Positions 7,325 to 17,140 are shown, counted from the first letter of the stretch. The stretch is 44,882 nt of DNA from Streptomyces albus subsp. chlorinus (GCF_013302895.1 NZ_VJOK01000001.1:3691466-3736347); one strand, 5' to 3'. A program made the numbers and translations. Notes: generated from the sequence alone by a model not told the origin.

Positions 7325-9784
7325 ATGGACGAGCGCGTGGCCGAGGCGGCTGAGAGTCAGGCTCCCCCTGGCCGGAGGGGGACGAACCGCTGGAGGCGCC
7401 GCGCCGCGGTGCTCCTCCTCGCCGCACTCCCCGCCCTCGCGGGACTGCTCCTCCCGGCGCCCGCCGGCGCGGCGGTCCCGGCCGATGCCCCGGCCTCGGC
7501 GGCCCCGGCCGCCGCCTCGGCCCCCCAGGGCACCGGCTCCCGCAGCGCCCGCATCTCGGTGAACGAGGTCACCCCCGCCGTGCCCGGCGAGGGCGACACC
7601 CTCACCGTCAGCGGCACCGTCACCAACACCAGCGGCGCCGCGCTGACCCAGCTGCGGCTCACCCCCCGCATCGGCCCCTCCCTCGGCTCCCGCAGCGCCA
7701 TCGAGCAGGCCGCCCGCCGGCAGGGCTACCTCTCCGGCGCCGACGGCACCGAGGTCTCCGGCGGCCACGGCGTGCGGCTCCCCGGCCTCGCCTCCGGCAT
7801 CACCCGCTCGTTCACGCTCAAGATCCCCGTCAGTGATCTGCACCTGGGCGCCGACGGCGTCTACCAGCTCGGCGTCTCCCTCACCGGCCGGACCCGCACC
7901 CACCCCTACGACCAGGTCCTCGGCATGGGACGCACCTTCCTGCCCTGGCAGGAGGGCGGCCGCCCCACCACCCGGCTCACCTACCTGTGGCCGCTGATCT
8001 CCACCCCGCACGTCACGGCGCGCACCCTGTCCGACAAGCAGCAGACCCCGGTCTTCCGGGACGACTCGCTGGTCGACGAGCTGGCCCCCGGCGGACGCCT
8101 CCAGCAGATGCTGGAACTCGGCAAGGACCTGGACGTCACCTGGGTGATCGACCCCGACCTGCTGGCGAGCGTCGACTTCATGGCGGGCCGCTACCGGGTG
8201 CACAAGAGCGGCGGCGACCCGGACGAGACCGTCCCCGGCAAGGGCCAGGAGTACGCGCAGCGCTGGCTCGCCGACCTGCAGAAGGCGGTCCGCGGCAAGG
8301 AGGTCGTCGCCCTCCCGTTCGCCGACCCGGACCTGGCCTCGCTCGCCCACCGCGGCACCACCGTCCGGGGCGCCCTCAGCTCGCTGGGCCAGGCCACCAC
8401 GCTGGCCAGGCGCACGGTGGAGACGGTGCTCCAGGTGAAGCCCACCACCGACTACGCGTGGCCCTACGAGGGCGCCGTGGACACCTCCATCGTGGACGTG
8501 GCCACCTCGGCGGGGGCACACAACGTCATCGCCCGCAGCGACAGCGTCCGCGACGCCGCGCTCTCCTACAGCCCCACCGCCGCCCGCCCCATCGGCAGCG
8601 GCAACACCGCGCTGGTCGCCGACGAGCGGCTCTCCACCGCCTTCGAGGGCGACCTGTCGCGGGCCGGCGCCTCCTCACGCGCCGTGCAGCAGTTCCTGGC
8701 GCAGTCCCTCGCGCTGGCCAAGCAGGCGCCCTCCCGCACGCGCAGCGTCCTGGTCGCCCCGCAGCGCATGCCGAGCGTCTCCCAGGCGCAGGCGATGGCG
8801 GCCGGCATCGAGGCGGTGAGCGACAGCGGCTGGTCCCGTACCAGCAGCCTGGCCGACACCACCCGGGCCAAGCCGGACCCGCGCGCTCAGCGCCGGATGC
8901 CCTCGCCGTCCTCCTACCCGGCGTCGCTGCGCCGCACGGAGCTGCCCACCGCCGCCTTCGAGCAGGTGCGCAAGACGAAGGACGGGCTCGACGACTTCAT
9001 GGCGATCCTCAGCGACACCGGGCGGGTGATGCCGCCGTTCAGCACCGCCATAGACCGTGAGGTCTCCAACGCCTGGCGCGGCGAGGCCCGCGCCGCGCGC
9101 GGCTACCGCGACTCGGTGGAGGACTATCTGCTGGAGCTGCGGGGCGCGGTCAAGCTCATCAAGAAGTCGGACATCACCCTCTCCGGCCGTGAGGCCACCA
9201 TCCCGGTCACCGTCCAGAACAACCTCGCCCAGGGTGTGGACGGGCTCGTCCTGGAGCTGCGCTCCAGCCGGGTGGGCCTGGATGTGGGCGACCCCAAGCG
9301 GGTCAAGGTCGACGGCGAGCACACCCAGTCCCTCAAGTTCGACACCACCGCCAAGAACAACGGCCGCGCCTACGTCTACGCCCAGCTCTACACGGAGGAC
9401 GGCGATCGCTACGGCAAGGTGATGAAGTTCCAGGTCAACGTCACCTCCATCACCTCCACGGTGCTGCTGGTGATCGCTGGAGGCGTGCTGCTGATCGTGC
9501 TGGCGGGCATCCGGATGTACACCCAGCGCAAGCGCTCGGGCCCGGCCCCCGACCCGGACGCCCCGCTGGAGCAGCCGGAGGGCCCGGACGGTCCCGAGGG
9601 CCCGGATGGTCCGGACGGCGGCCAGGACGCCGACGGCTCCGACGACGGGGACGCGAACGGGAACGCGGACGCGGATGGCACGCGGGGCGGCTCGGAGGGC
9701 CGGTCCGAGGCGGACCGTGACGAGCGCGACACCGTACGGGAAAGCGACAACCCCCCCGCCACGGGTGAGAAAGTGGACCGTTGA
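7325..9784 (+). CDS. DUF6049 family secreted/anchored protein
   Basis: An 819-aa envelope protein of unknown function, conserved next to murJ in Streptomyces. An Arg-rich n-region (GTNRWRRRAA) and a hydrophobic stretch ending PAPAGAA form a Sec signal peptide at about residues 19-47. A large extracellular part follows, including an early beta-sandwich-like region (TLTVSGTVTNTSGA) and a late one (about 610-705). One membrane helix (about 710-733, VLLVIAGGVLLIVLAGI) precedes a cytoplasmic acidic tail of Pro-Glu-Gly-Pro-Asp-Gly repeats. The start is ATG 7325 or in-frame GTG 7337; neither has a clearly better ribosome site. Its stop is 38 bp before murJ, so the two are probably cotranscribed, suggesting a role in envelope assembly. 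That role is inference. Confidence 0.85.
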   Translation: MDERVAEAAESQAPPGRRGTNRWRRRAAVLLLAALPALAGLLLPAPAGAAVPADAPASAAPAAASAPQGTGSRSARISVNEVTPAVPGEGDTLTVSGTVTNTSGAALTQLRLTPRIGPSLGSRSAIEQAARRQGYLSGADGTEVSGGHGVRLPGLASGITRSFTLKIPVSDLHLGADGVYQLGVSLTGRTRTHPYDQVLGMGRTFLPWQEGGRPTTRLTYLWPLISTPHVTARTLSDKQQTPVFRDDSLVDELAPGGRLQQMLELGKDLDVTWVIDPDLLASVDFMAGRYRVHKSGGDPDETVPGKGQEYAQRWLADLQKAVRGKEVVALPFADPDLASLAHRGTTVRGALSSLGQATTLARRTVETVLQVKPTTDYAWPYEGAVDTSIVDVATSAGAHNVIARSDSVRDAALSYSPTAARPIGSGNTALVADERLSTAFEGDLSRAGASSRAVQQFLAQSLALAKQAPSRTRSVLVAPQRMPSVSQAQAMAAGIEAVSDSGWSRTSSLADTTRAKPDPRAQRRMPSPSSYPASLRRTELPTAAFEQVRKTKDGLDDFMAILSDTGRVMPPFSTAIDREVSNAWRGEARAARGYRDSVEDYLLELRGAVKLIKKSDITLSGREATIPVTVQNNLAQGVDGLVLELRSSRVGLDVGDPKRVKVDGEHTQSLKFDTTAKNNGRAYVYAQLYTEDGDRYGKVMKFQVNVTSITSTVLLVIAGGVLLIVLAGIRMYTQRKRSGPAPDPDAPLEQPEGPDGPEGPDGPDGGQDADGSDDGDANGNADADGTRGGSEGRSEADRDERDTVRESDNPPATGEKVDR

Positions 9785-9822
9785 GTCATCCGGGCGAGCA
9801 GGGGCAGGGGTAGGTAGCGACG

Positions 9823-12177
9823 ATGAACGCGCCGTATGGCGGCGACCGGGGCCGGACCCCCGGTGACGGCTCCGGGCAGCCGGAGGACCCGTACGCGCGG
9901 GAGACGTATGCCCGCGACCCGTACGCCCGTGACCCGCACGAGGAGCGCGACCCCTCCGCCCAGGAGACGCAGGCGTGGCCGCGGTACCAGGGGGAGCGGT
10001 ACCCCGAGCAGCAGCCGTACCCGCAGCAGCAGTACCCGGAGCAGCAGCCGTACCCGGAGCAGTACGCCCCCGCCCCCCAGGGCTCCGTCCAGGAGTTCCA
10101 GGCGCCGCCCCAGGCCCCGGCCCCGCAGTCACCCCGGACGCCCCAGGTGCCCCAGGCCCCGCAGCAGGGCGACGCCTTCGCCCACCTCTACCGGGACCAG
10201 GGCCACCCCGAGCGGCCCCACCCGCCCCAGCAGCCCGGACCCCACCAGCCGCAGCAGCCGCAGCAGTACGCACACCCGCGGCAGCCCCAGCACTCGCAGC
10301 ACCCTCACCACGCTCAGCACCCTCAGCAGCAGCCGCAGGGCGGGAGCCACGACCAGCACCACGGCCCGCAGGGCCACCACCAGCAGCCCGCGTTCCACCC
10401 GGCGCCCACGCAGCCTCCCCCGCCGTATCCGCCGGAGCCGGGGGCGCCCGGGGCGGCCGAGGAGCCGTCGGCCCAGACCGTGAACCTCGGCACCGTCGTC
10501 CCCAAGGAGGCCCCCGCCGAAGCCGCCCCGGCGCCGGCCGCCGGCAAGGGGCGCGGGGGAGGGCTCCTCAAGTCCAGCGCCATCATGGCGGCGGGCACGA
10601 TGGTCTCCCGCCTGACCGGCTTCATAAAGTCCGCGCTGATCGTCGCCGCGCTCGGCGGCGTCGGCCTGCTCGGCGACTCCTACCAGCTGGCCATCACGCT
10701 GCCCACGATGATCTACATCCTCACCGTCGGCGGCGGCCTCAACTCGGTCTTCGTCCCGCAGCTGGTGCGGGCGATGAAGGAGGACGACGACGGCGGCGAG
10801 GCGTTCGCCAACCGGCTGCTGACCCTCGTCACGGTCATCCTCGGCGGCCTCGCCGTGCTCGCCGTCTTCGCCGCCCCGCTCCTGGTGCGGGTGATGTCGT
10901 ACCCCATCGCCAGCAACCCGCAGGCCGACAGCGTCGCGGTCGCCTTCGTCCGCTACTGCGTCCCCTCCATCTTCTTCATGGGCATCCACGTGGTGATGGG
11001 GCAGATCCTCAACGCCCGGGGCCGCTTCGGCGCCATGATGTGGACGCCGGTGCTCAACAACATCGTGATCATCGCCGGCATCGGCATGTTCATCGCCGTC
11101 TACGGCTTCTCCGGCGACTCGCACCTGACCGTCTCCACCATCCCGGACGAGGGCGTGCGGCTGCTGGGCGTGAGCACGCTGCTGGGCCTGGTGGTACAGG
11201 CGCTGGCGATGATCCCGTACCTGCGGGCCGTCGGCTTCCGCATCCGCCCGCGCTTCGACTGGCGCGGACACGGGCTCGGCAAGTCCGCCCGGCTCGCCAA
11301 GTGGACGACCCTGTTCGTGCTCGCCAACCAGGCGGGCGTCCTGGTCGTCTCCAACCTGTCCACCGCGGTCGCCGCCAAGGGCGGCGACTCGGGCTCCTAC
11401 CTGGCCTACAGCAACGCGCAGCTCATCTGGTCGATGCCGCAGTCGATCATCACCGTCTCGGTGATGGCCGCGCTGCTGCCCCGGCTCTCCCGCTCCGCCG
11501 CCGACGGCGACACCGGCGCCGTGCGGGACGACATCTCCCAGGGGCTGCGCAACTCCGCCGTCGCCATCGTGCCCATCGCCTTCGGCTTCGTCGCCCTGGG
11601 CATCCCCATGTGCACGCTGATCTACGGCTCCTCCGGCATCGGCTCGGCCCGCTCGGTCGGCTACATGCTGATGGCCTTCGGCGTCGGACTGATCCCGTAC
11701 TCCGTGCAGTACGTCGTGCTGCGCGCCTTCTACGCGTACGAGGACACCCGCACCCCGTTCTTCAACACCGTCATCGTCGCCGCCGTCAACGCCGCCGCCT
11801 GCGCGGCCTGCTACCTCGTGCTCCCCACCGAGTGGGCGGTGGTCGGCATGGCCGCCTCCTACGGACTCGCCTACATCATCGGCGTCGGCGTCGCCTGGCG
11901 CCGCCTGCGCAACCGGCTCGGCGGCGACCTCGACGGACGGCACGTGGTGCGGACGTACACCCGGCTGGCGGGCGCCAGCATCCCGGCGACGCTGGCCTCG
12001 GGCGCCGCCGCCTGGGGCATCACCCGTGTCCTGGGCAGCGGCATCGCCGGGTCCCTCGCCGCGCTGCTGGGCGGAGGGATCGTTTTGGCCGTGGTTTTCG
12101 TCCTAGCGGCGAAGCGCATGCGGATCGCGGAGATGACGGCGATGCTCGGCATGGTGCGCGCCAGACTCGGCCGGTGA
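9823..12177 (+). CDS. murJ: MurJ lipid II flippase with long Q/P-rich N-terminus
   Basis: Translocates lipid II across the membrane for peptidoglycan synthesis. The 784-aa protein has a typical MviN/MurJ core from about residue 248 (SSAIMAAGTMVSRLTGFIKS) with about 14 helices, including the diagnostic GLNSVFVPQL and AFYAYEDTRTPF segments. The first 240 or so residues are disordered and rich in Gln, Pro, Tyr and His, with Y-P-[EQ]-Q-Q repeats; this is a cytoplasmic extension absent from E. coli MurJ. ATG 9823 follows a GGGGTAGGTAG purine tract. It lies 38 bp downstream of the DUF6049 gene and 134 bp before the pseudokinase gene. The mycobacterial homologue is fused to a pseudokinase module; here the equivalent module is encoded by the next gene. 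Confidence 0.95.
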   Translation: MNAPYGGDRGRTPGDGSGQPEDPYARETYARDPYARDPHEERDPSAQETQAWPRYQGERYPEQQPYPQQQYPEQQPYPEQYAPAPQGSVQEFQAPPQAPAPQSPRTPQVPQAPQQGDAFAHLYRDQGHPERPHPPQQPGPHQPQQPQQYAHPRQPQHSQHPHHAQHPQQQPQGGSHDQHHGPQGHHQQPAFHPAPTQPPPPYPPEPGAPGAAEEPSAQTVNLGTVVPKEAPAEAAPAPAAGKGRGGGLLKSSAIMAAGTMVSRLTGFIKSALIVAALGGVGLLGDSYQLAITLPTMIYILTVGGGLNSVFVPQLVRAMKEDDDGGEAFANRLLTLVTVILGGLAVLAVFAAPLLVRVMSYPIASNPQADSVAVAFVRYCVPSIFFMGIHVVMGQILNARGRFGAMMWTPVLNNIVIIAGIGMFIAVYGFSGDSHLTVSTIPDEGVRLLGVSTLLGLVVQALAMIPYLRAVGFRIRPRFDWRGHGLGKSARLAKWTTLFVLANQAGVLVVSNLSTAVAAKGGDSGSYLAYSNAQLIWSMPQSIITVSVMAALLPRLSRSAADGDTGAVRDDISQGLRNSAVAIVPIAFGFVALGIPMCTLIYGSSGIGSARSVGYMLMAFGVGLIPYSVQYVVLRAFYAYEDTRTPFFNTVIVAAVNAAACAACYLVLPTEWAVVGMAASYGLAYIIGVGVAWRRLRNRLGGDLDGRHVVRTYTRLAGASIPATLASGAAAWGITRVLGSGIAGSLAALLGGGIVLAVVFVLAAKRMRIAEMTAMLGMVRARLGR

Positions 12178-12311
12178 GAACTCGGGCGGGAAACCGGCGT
12201 ATACAACCATCATTCGCCCCCGCGTGTCGTGCATAGCGGAGAGGTGTAGGCACAATTGTTTTCGGCCGTTTCCAGGGGAGCGGCGTTACGGATGGGGAGG
12301 CAGGAACGACG

Positions 12312-14636
12312 GTGGCGGAACGGAGCACAGCCGCTGTCGGCGTGGCCGAGACCAGCGGCGAGAACGGCGAGCCGCTGACCGCCCAGCAGGACGGGGCCAC
12401 GGGCGACGGTGCGACGGACGCGACGAACGGACACAGCCGCGGCGCCGGGACTCCCGCATTCACGGAGCCCCCGGCCGCCCCCTCCGGCTCCACACGCCCG
12501 GCCTCCCGGCCGAGAGCCACCCCGCCCGAAAGGACCACCGAGGACAAGCGGATCGACGACCATGCGGCGGACGCCTCCCAGGGCCCGGACGGCTCCACCG
12601 ACGAGGACGCCGAGGACGCGTCCGAGGAGGGCTCCGACGACGACGCCTACGACGCCCCCGCCGACAGCCCCGTCACCTCCGCCTCTGCCGCCCCCGCCTC
12701 CGACAGCGCCGGAACCCACGCCGAGGACAAGGGCCGCCGCGAGAACAGCCGAGAGAACAAGGGCACCAAGGGGACGAGTACGGGCGCCGACGGCGCCGCC
12801 GCCAAGGGCACCGCGGAGAACAGCGCCAAGGGCAGTGCCGGGAAGAGCGCCGAGGACAGCGGCGGCACCGGGAAGGACGCCAAGGGCGATAAGGGCGATA
12901 AGAGCGCCAAGGACGACAAGAAGGCCAAGCGCGACAGCGAGGACTCCGAGGGCGCCAAGGACGGCGGCACGGACGGTGCCAAGGACGAGAAGGACGGCGC
13001 CAAGGACGCCAAGGGCAGCGGCAAGGAAGACAAAGGCGGCAGTAAGAACGGGAGCGGCGACGGCGGCTCCCGTGAGCGCTCCGCACAGCCGCCCGCCGAG
13101 GTGCGCGTCCCCGAGCTGCACAGCGGCCACAAGCTCGCCCGGCGCTACCGCCTGGAGGAGTGCGTCACGCGCCTCGACGGGTTCAGCAGCTGGCGCGCCG
13201 TCGACGAGAAGCTGCGCCGGGCCGTCGGCGTCCACGTGCTGCCCGCGGGCCACTCCCGCGCCCGCCAGGTGCTCTCCGCCGCCCGCTCGGCGGCGCTGCT
13301 CGGCGACCCCCGCTTCGTCCAGGTCCTCGACGCGGTCGAGGAGGACGATCTCGTCTACGTCGTCCACGAGTGGCTGCCCGACGCCGTGCCGCTCAGCGAG
13401 CTGCTCGCCACCGGCCCCCTGGAACCGCACGAGGCGTACCAGCTCGTCAGCCAGCTCTCCCAGGCGCTGAGCGCGGCGCACCGCGAGGGGCTGGCGCATC
13501 TGCGGCTGAACCCCAGCTGCGTGCTGCGCACCGGCATGGGCCAGTACCGCATCCGCGGGCTGGCGGTGAACGCGGCCCTGCGCGGGGTCACCAGCGAGCA
13601 CCCGCAGCGTGACGACACCGAGGCCATCGGCGCCCTGCTGTACGCGGCGCTCACCCAGCGCTGGCCGTACGAGGAGGGCGCGCACGGGCTCCCGGGGGTC
13701 GGCTCGCTGGACCTGGGCACCCTCCCGGCGCCGGAGCAGGTGCGCGCGGGGATCCACCGGGGCCTGTCCACCCTGGCGATGCGGGCCCTGGTCAACGACG
13801 GCGCCACCGCCTCCCGCCAGGAGCAGCCCTGCGCCACCCCGGAAGAACTGGCCAAGGCGGTCTCCGCGCTGCCCCGCATCCGGCCGCCGGAGCCGGCCTT
13901 CACCGCTCCGCCCGTCTACCAGCGCCCCTCCTTCCAGAAGGGGCCCGGCGCCGCGGGCGCGGCGGCCGGGGTTCCGCCGGCCAGGCCGGGCGCCGAGCCC
14001 CCGGCACCCCCCGCCCTGCCGGGCCGTACCGGCAAGGTCCTCAAGTGGGGCGTCTCCGCGCTGCTGATCGCCGCGCTGGGGCTGGGCAGCTGGCAGGTCG
14101 CCGACGCGCTGCTGAAGGGCGACCCGGGCGAGAAGAGGGGCTCCAAGCAGGTCCAGGTGCACGAAGCCCCCGCGCCCACCGGCAGGCCCGTCAAGATCGA
14201 GGACGCCAAGGACTTCGATCCGCCGCCGCAGGGCGACGGCTCGGAGAACCCGCGCCAGACGCGGGAGGCGATCGACGGCAAGCCCAACACCTACTGGCGG
14301 ACCCGCAACTACTACGGGCACGCCGACTTCGGCAATCTGAAGCCCGGTGCCGGGCTCATCCTCGACCTGGGCAAGGTCCAGCAGGTGAGCACCCTCAAGG
14401 TCGACTTCATCGGGAAGACCTCGGCCGACTTCCTCGCCGCGCCCAGCGACGTCGGCAGCATGCCCACGTCCCTGGGACAGTTCAGCAAGGTCACCAGCGG
14501 GTCGGGGGAGCACCTCACCCTGAAGGCGAAGAAGCCGATCAAGACGCGCTACGTCCTGGTATGGCTCACCGAACTCCCGCTCTCCACGGACGGCAACTAC
14601 CGTGGTCGCGTCACGGAGGCCCAGGTCCTCAGCTAG
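12312..14636 (+). CDS. Membrane pseudokinase with extracellular discoidin-like domain
   Basis: A 774-aa protein in four parts. Residues 1-265 are low-complexity and charged, with many Lys-Gly/Asp-Asp-Lys repeats. Residues 268-522 have a Ser/Thr-kinase fold lacking catalytic residues: the HRD loop is replaced by HLRLNPSCVL and the DFG position reads RIRGLAV, so it is probably a pseudokinase. A single helix spans about 577-598. Residues 630-774 resemble a galactose-binding/discoidin sandwich (AIDGKPNTYWRTRN, then LDLGKVQQVSTLKVDF). GTG 12312 follows GGGGAGGCAGGAACGACG. The pseudokinase-helix-sandwich order matches the C-terminal half of mycobacterial MviN (Rv3910), whose phosphorylated juxtamembrane region recruits the FHA protein FhaA. 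A role controlling MurJ is inference from domain order and adjacency. Confidence 0.86.
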   Translation: MAERSTAAVGVAETSGENGEPLTAQQDGATGDGATDATNGHSRGAGTPAFTEPPAAPSGSTRPASRPRATPPERTTEDKRIDDHAADASQGPDGSTDEDAEDASEEGSDDDAYDAPADSPVTSASAAPASDSAGTHAEDKGRRENSRENKGTKGTSTGADGAAAKGTAENSAKGSAGKSAEDSGGTGKDAKGDKGDKSAKDDKKAKRDSEDSEGAKDGGTDGAKDEKDGAKDAKGSGKEDKGGSKNGSGDGGSRERSAQPPAEVRVPELHSGHKLARRYRLEECVTRLDGFSSWRAVDEKLRRAVGVHVLPAGHSRARQVLSAARSAALLGDPRFVQVLDAVEEDDLVYVVHEWLPDAVPLSELLATGPLEPHEAYQLVSQLSQALSAAHREGLAHLRLNPSCVLRTGMGQYRIRGLAVNAALRGVTSEHPQRDDTEAIGALLYAALTQRWPYEEGAHGLPGVGSLDLGTLPAPEQVRAGIHRGLSTLAMRALVNDGATASRQEQPCATPEELAKAVSALPRIRPPEPAFTAPPVYQRPSFQKGPGAAGAAAGVPPARPGAEPPAPPALPGRTGKVLKWGVSALLIAALGLGSWQVADALLKGDPGEKRGSKQVQVHEAPAPTGRPVKIEDAKDFDPPPQGDGSENPRQTREAIDGKPNTYWRTRNYYGHADFGNLKPGAGLILDLGKVQQVSTLKVDFIGKTSADFLAAPSDVGSMPTSLGQFSKVTSGSGEHLTLKAKKPIKTRYVLVWLTELPLSTDGNYRGRVTEAQVLS

Positions 14637-14783
14637 TCCGGTTCCCGGACGGGGCGGGACCGGACGAGCCGGAAGGGACGGCAGGACCGGACGAGGCTGC
14701 CGGACGGGGCTCCGAGCGCGGGCTGTGGACGCCGCCGCCACCACGGGCGCGGCACGGGTGAGGGCAGGGCGAGGGGAGGGCCG

Positions 14784-15740
14784 ATGGCGAGCGACGACGC
14801 GGCGCGCCGTCCGCCGCACCGGGGCAAGGACGACCGGGAACGGCCCGGACCGGCCGAGAAGCACGCGGAGACCGAGAAGCACACGGAGACCGAGGAACGC
14901 TCCGAGGCGGAATCGCGCTCCGAGGCCGGAGAGCGCTCCGTGACCGAAGAGCACTCCGTGACCGAAGAGCGCTCCGAGGCCGAATCGCGCTCGGAGGCGG
15001 CCGAGGAACGACGCTCCGAGGAGAAGAGACTCTCCAAGGAAGAGGACAAGGAGCTTCTCGCCCGCCATGTGGCGGGCGACCCCGACGCCTTCGGCGAGCT
15101 GGTCCGCCGCCACCGGGACCGTCTGTGGGCCGTCGCACTGCGTACGCTGGGCGACCGTGAGGAGGCAGCCGACGCCGTGCAGGACGCCCTCATCTCCGCC
15201 TACCGCGCGGCACACACGTTCCGGGGCAAGTCCGCCGTGACGACCTGGCTGCACCGCATCACCGTCAACGCCTGTCTGGACCGCGCCCGCAAGGCCGCCT
15301 CCCGCCGGGCAGCCCTGACCGACGACACCGAGCGTCTGGAGCAGGCGCTGGAGCCGCACGAGTCGGCGGCGGGACCGGTGGAGCGCCAGGACGTGCGGCA
15401 GCAGGTGGTGGCGGCCCTCTCCGAACTTCCCGCCGAGCAGCGTGCCGCGCTGGTGCTGGTGGACATGCAGGGCTACCCCGTCGCGGAGGCGGCCGAGGTG
15501 CTCGATGTGGCCGTCGGCACCGTCAAGAGCCGCTGTGCCCGGGGCCGCGCCCGCCTCCTTCCCCTCGTCTCGCATCTGCGCCCGAACGCCGGCGACGGCG
15601 GGAGCGACCGGGGAGGGGGAGGGAACCCGCCCACGGGAGCGTCCGTCCCAGCACCGAGAGACGCGCCGCGGCGGCCTCCACGACGCACCGCACAGGACAT
15701 CACCGGCTCGGGGACCGTGAAAGGAGGGGGACAGGCATGA
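14784..15740 (+). CDS. sigM: ECF RNA polymerase sigma factor SigM
   Basis: A group 4 (ECF) sigma factor directing RNA polymerase to stress promoters. Region 2 (about residues 88-155) includes DPDAFGELVRRHRDRLWAVA and DREEAADAVQDAL. Region 4 (about 211-258) includes LPAEQRAALVLVDMQGYPVAE and the recognition helix GTVKSRCARGRARL. Synteny with the downstream anti-sigma gene and trxBA identifies it as Streptomyces SigM. At 318 aa it is much longer than a standard ECF factor (170-200 aa). The first 80 or so residues are an acidic Ser/Glu repeat region and the last 50 or so are Pro/Arg-rich. ATG 14784 follows GAGGGGAGGG, a strong ribosome site. The stop overlaps the next start as ATGA, so sigma and anti-sigma are translationally coupled. 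If the true start were near residue 75, the repeats would be leader DNA. Confidence 0.92.
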   Translation: MASDDAARRPPHRGKDDRERPGPAEKHAETEKHTETEERSEAESRSEAGERSVTEEHSVTEERSEAESRSEAAEERRSEEKRLSKEEDKELLARHVAGDPDAFGELVRRHRDRLWAVALRTLGDREEAADAVQDALISAYRAAHTFRGKSAVTTWLHRITVNACLDRARKAASRRAALTDDTERLEQALEPHESAAGPVERQDVRQQVVAALSELPAEQRAALVLVDMQGYPVAEAAEVLDVAVGTVKSRCARGRARLLPLVSHLRPNAGDGGSDRGGGGNPPTGASVPAPRDAPRRPPRRTAQDITGSGTVKGGGQA

Positions 15741-17122
15741 CATCCACTCCTCTCCCGTTCGACGAGCACCCGGACGTCGCCGACATCTCCGCCCTCGACG
15801 AGGGCGTCCTGCCCGCCGAGCGCGAGCCCGACGTCCGCGCTCACCTCGCGGAGTGCGCGCTCTGCGGCGACGTACGTGCTTCGCTGGAGGAGATCCGGGC
15901 GACGCTGGGCGCGCTCCCCGGCCCGGTCCGGATGCCGGAGGACGTGGCCGACCGTATCGACGCGGCCCTGGCCGCCGAAGCGCTGCTCGGCACGGCCACC
16001 GACACCGGGGCCGGCAACGGGACCGACACCGCGGCGGAGACGAACGACGCTGTTTCACGTGAAACAGCGCTCCAGCCCCTCCCCTCGCCCGCAGCAGCGG
16101 ACCCGAACCCGGTTCCGAGGCCGGACCCGGCTCCGGAACCGACCACGGATTCGGAACCGACCCTCGATTCGACACCGGCTCTGCGCTCGGATCAAGCCCC
16201 GTCTTCGGATCCGGACCCGTCCTCTGGCCTCGCCCCGGCCTCGGCGTCGGTCCGGGGCGGGAGTGCGGCCCCCGACGAGACCGCGCCCCGGAATGAGGTC
16301 TCCTCCCCGGGCGCCGTTTCACGTGAAACACGCCGCGCCCACACCGGCCCCCAGCCCACCCGACGCCGCCCCGGCGCCCTTCACCTCTCCACCCCCACCT
16401 CCGACCGCCCCTCCGGACATCCGTCCGGGACGTCCGGCACCTCCGGGCCGGGCCGGAGTGCGGGGGGCACCGGTCCCGGACGGGACGGGACCGGCGACCG
16501 CCGGGCCCGGCGACGCCGCAGGACGCTGCTCGCGGCAGCGGCCTCCCTGGCAGCGCTCGCTCTGGGCGGCATCGTCCTCCAGCAGACGCTGTCCAGCCCC
16601 GCACCTGCCCAGGTGAGTTCGGACGCCGTCGAATCGGCGCCCCGTACGCAGCCGCCCGGCGAGGCCCCCAGCGCCACCGGCTCCACCACCCCGGATACCG
16701 ACACGGGCGACGATAAAGGGGACCAGCAGCTCCGCAAGCGCGTCCAGCGGCTCCTCTCCGACGAGACGAAGAAGCCGTCCGCCTCCGCCAGCACCACTCC
16801 GCCCGCGAAACCGAGCGAGTCCCCCACCGTGGGGACGAAGCGGAGCCCCGGCACCGACGGGAACACGCTGCGCGACGACGCGATCGGCGGGGGAGAGACG
16901 ATCCCCTCGTGCGTACGGGACGGCATCGGCCGCTCGGAGACCCCGCTGGCCGTGGACCCCGATGCCACCTTCGCGAACCGGACCGGTTATCTGGTCGTCC
17001 TCCCCCACCAGGGCGGTGACCCACGGTGGGTGGATGCCTATCTGGTGGACCCCTCCTGTGTGAGCGCGGACCCCGCCGGACCGGGAAAGGTGCTGTTCAA
17101 GCGCACCTACCCACGCGGGTGA
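15737..17122 (+). CDS. rsmA: Anti-sigma factor RsmA (binds SigM)
   Basis: Membrane-anchored anti-sigma factor for SigM. The cytoplasmic N-terminus has the ZAS-type HX3CX2C motif (H36-LAE-C40-AL-C43). The S. coelicolor homologue RsmA has been reported to bind a [2Fe-2S] cluster rather than zinc. A 150-residue linker rich in Pro, Asp, Ser and Thr follows and contains two perfect parS sites, both read as V-S-R-E-T. One helix (about 262-283, [20 protein letters not shown]) precedes an extracellular domain whose two cysteines (IPSCVRDG and DPSCVSAD) could form a disulphide. Its start overlaps the sigM stop by 4 bp. At 461 aa it is long for an anti-sigma factor, mainly because of the linker. The trxB promoter lies just after the stop. 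Confidence 0.88.
   Translation: MTSTPLPFDEHPDVADISALDEGVLPAEREPDVRAHLAECALCGDVRASLEEIRATLGALPGPVRMPEDVADRIDAALAAEALLGTATDTGAGNGTDTAAETNDAVSRETALQPLPSPAAADPNPVPRPDPAPEPTTDSEPTLDSTPALRSDQAPSSDPDPSSGLAPASASVRGGSAAPDETAPRNEVSSPGAVSRETRRAHTGPQPTRRRPGALHLSTPTSDRPSGHPSGTSGTSGPGRSAGGTGPGRDGTGDRRARRRRRTLLAAAASLAALALGGIVLQQTLSSPAPAQVSSDAVESAPRTQPPGEAPSATGSTTPDTDTGDDKGDQQLRKRVQRLLSDETKKPSASASTTPPAKPSESPTVGTKRSPGTDGNTLRDDAIGGGETIPSCVRDGIGRSETPLAVDPDATFANRTGYLVVLPHQGGDPRWVDAYLVDPSCVSADPAGPGKVLFKRTYPRG
16052..16065. promoter_or_regulatory. parS: parS inside rsmA (first)
   Basis: Perfect GTTTCACGTGAAAC within the linker-coding part of rsmA. Flanking CGCT/AGCG bases extend the palindrome to 22 bp (16048-16069). 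Read in frame as V-S-R-E-T. Confidence 0.95.
16316..16329. promoter_or_regulatory. parS: parS inside rsmA (second)
   Basis: Perfect GTTTCACGTGAAAC, 264 bp after the first rsmA copy and in the same V-S-R-E-T frame. Two sites this close could nucleate a local ParB cluster. Confidence 0.95.
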
Positions 17123-17140
17123 CAGGCGGTCGCCGACGCG

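Noticed and set aside
14722..14731. DnaA-box-like TGTGGAC between the pseudokinase gene and sigM
   Set aside because: Single partial match without neighbours; expected by chance.
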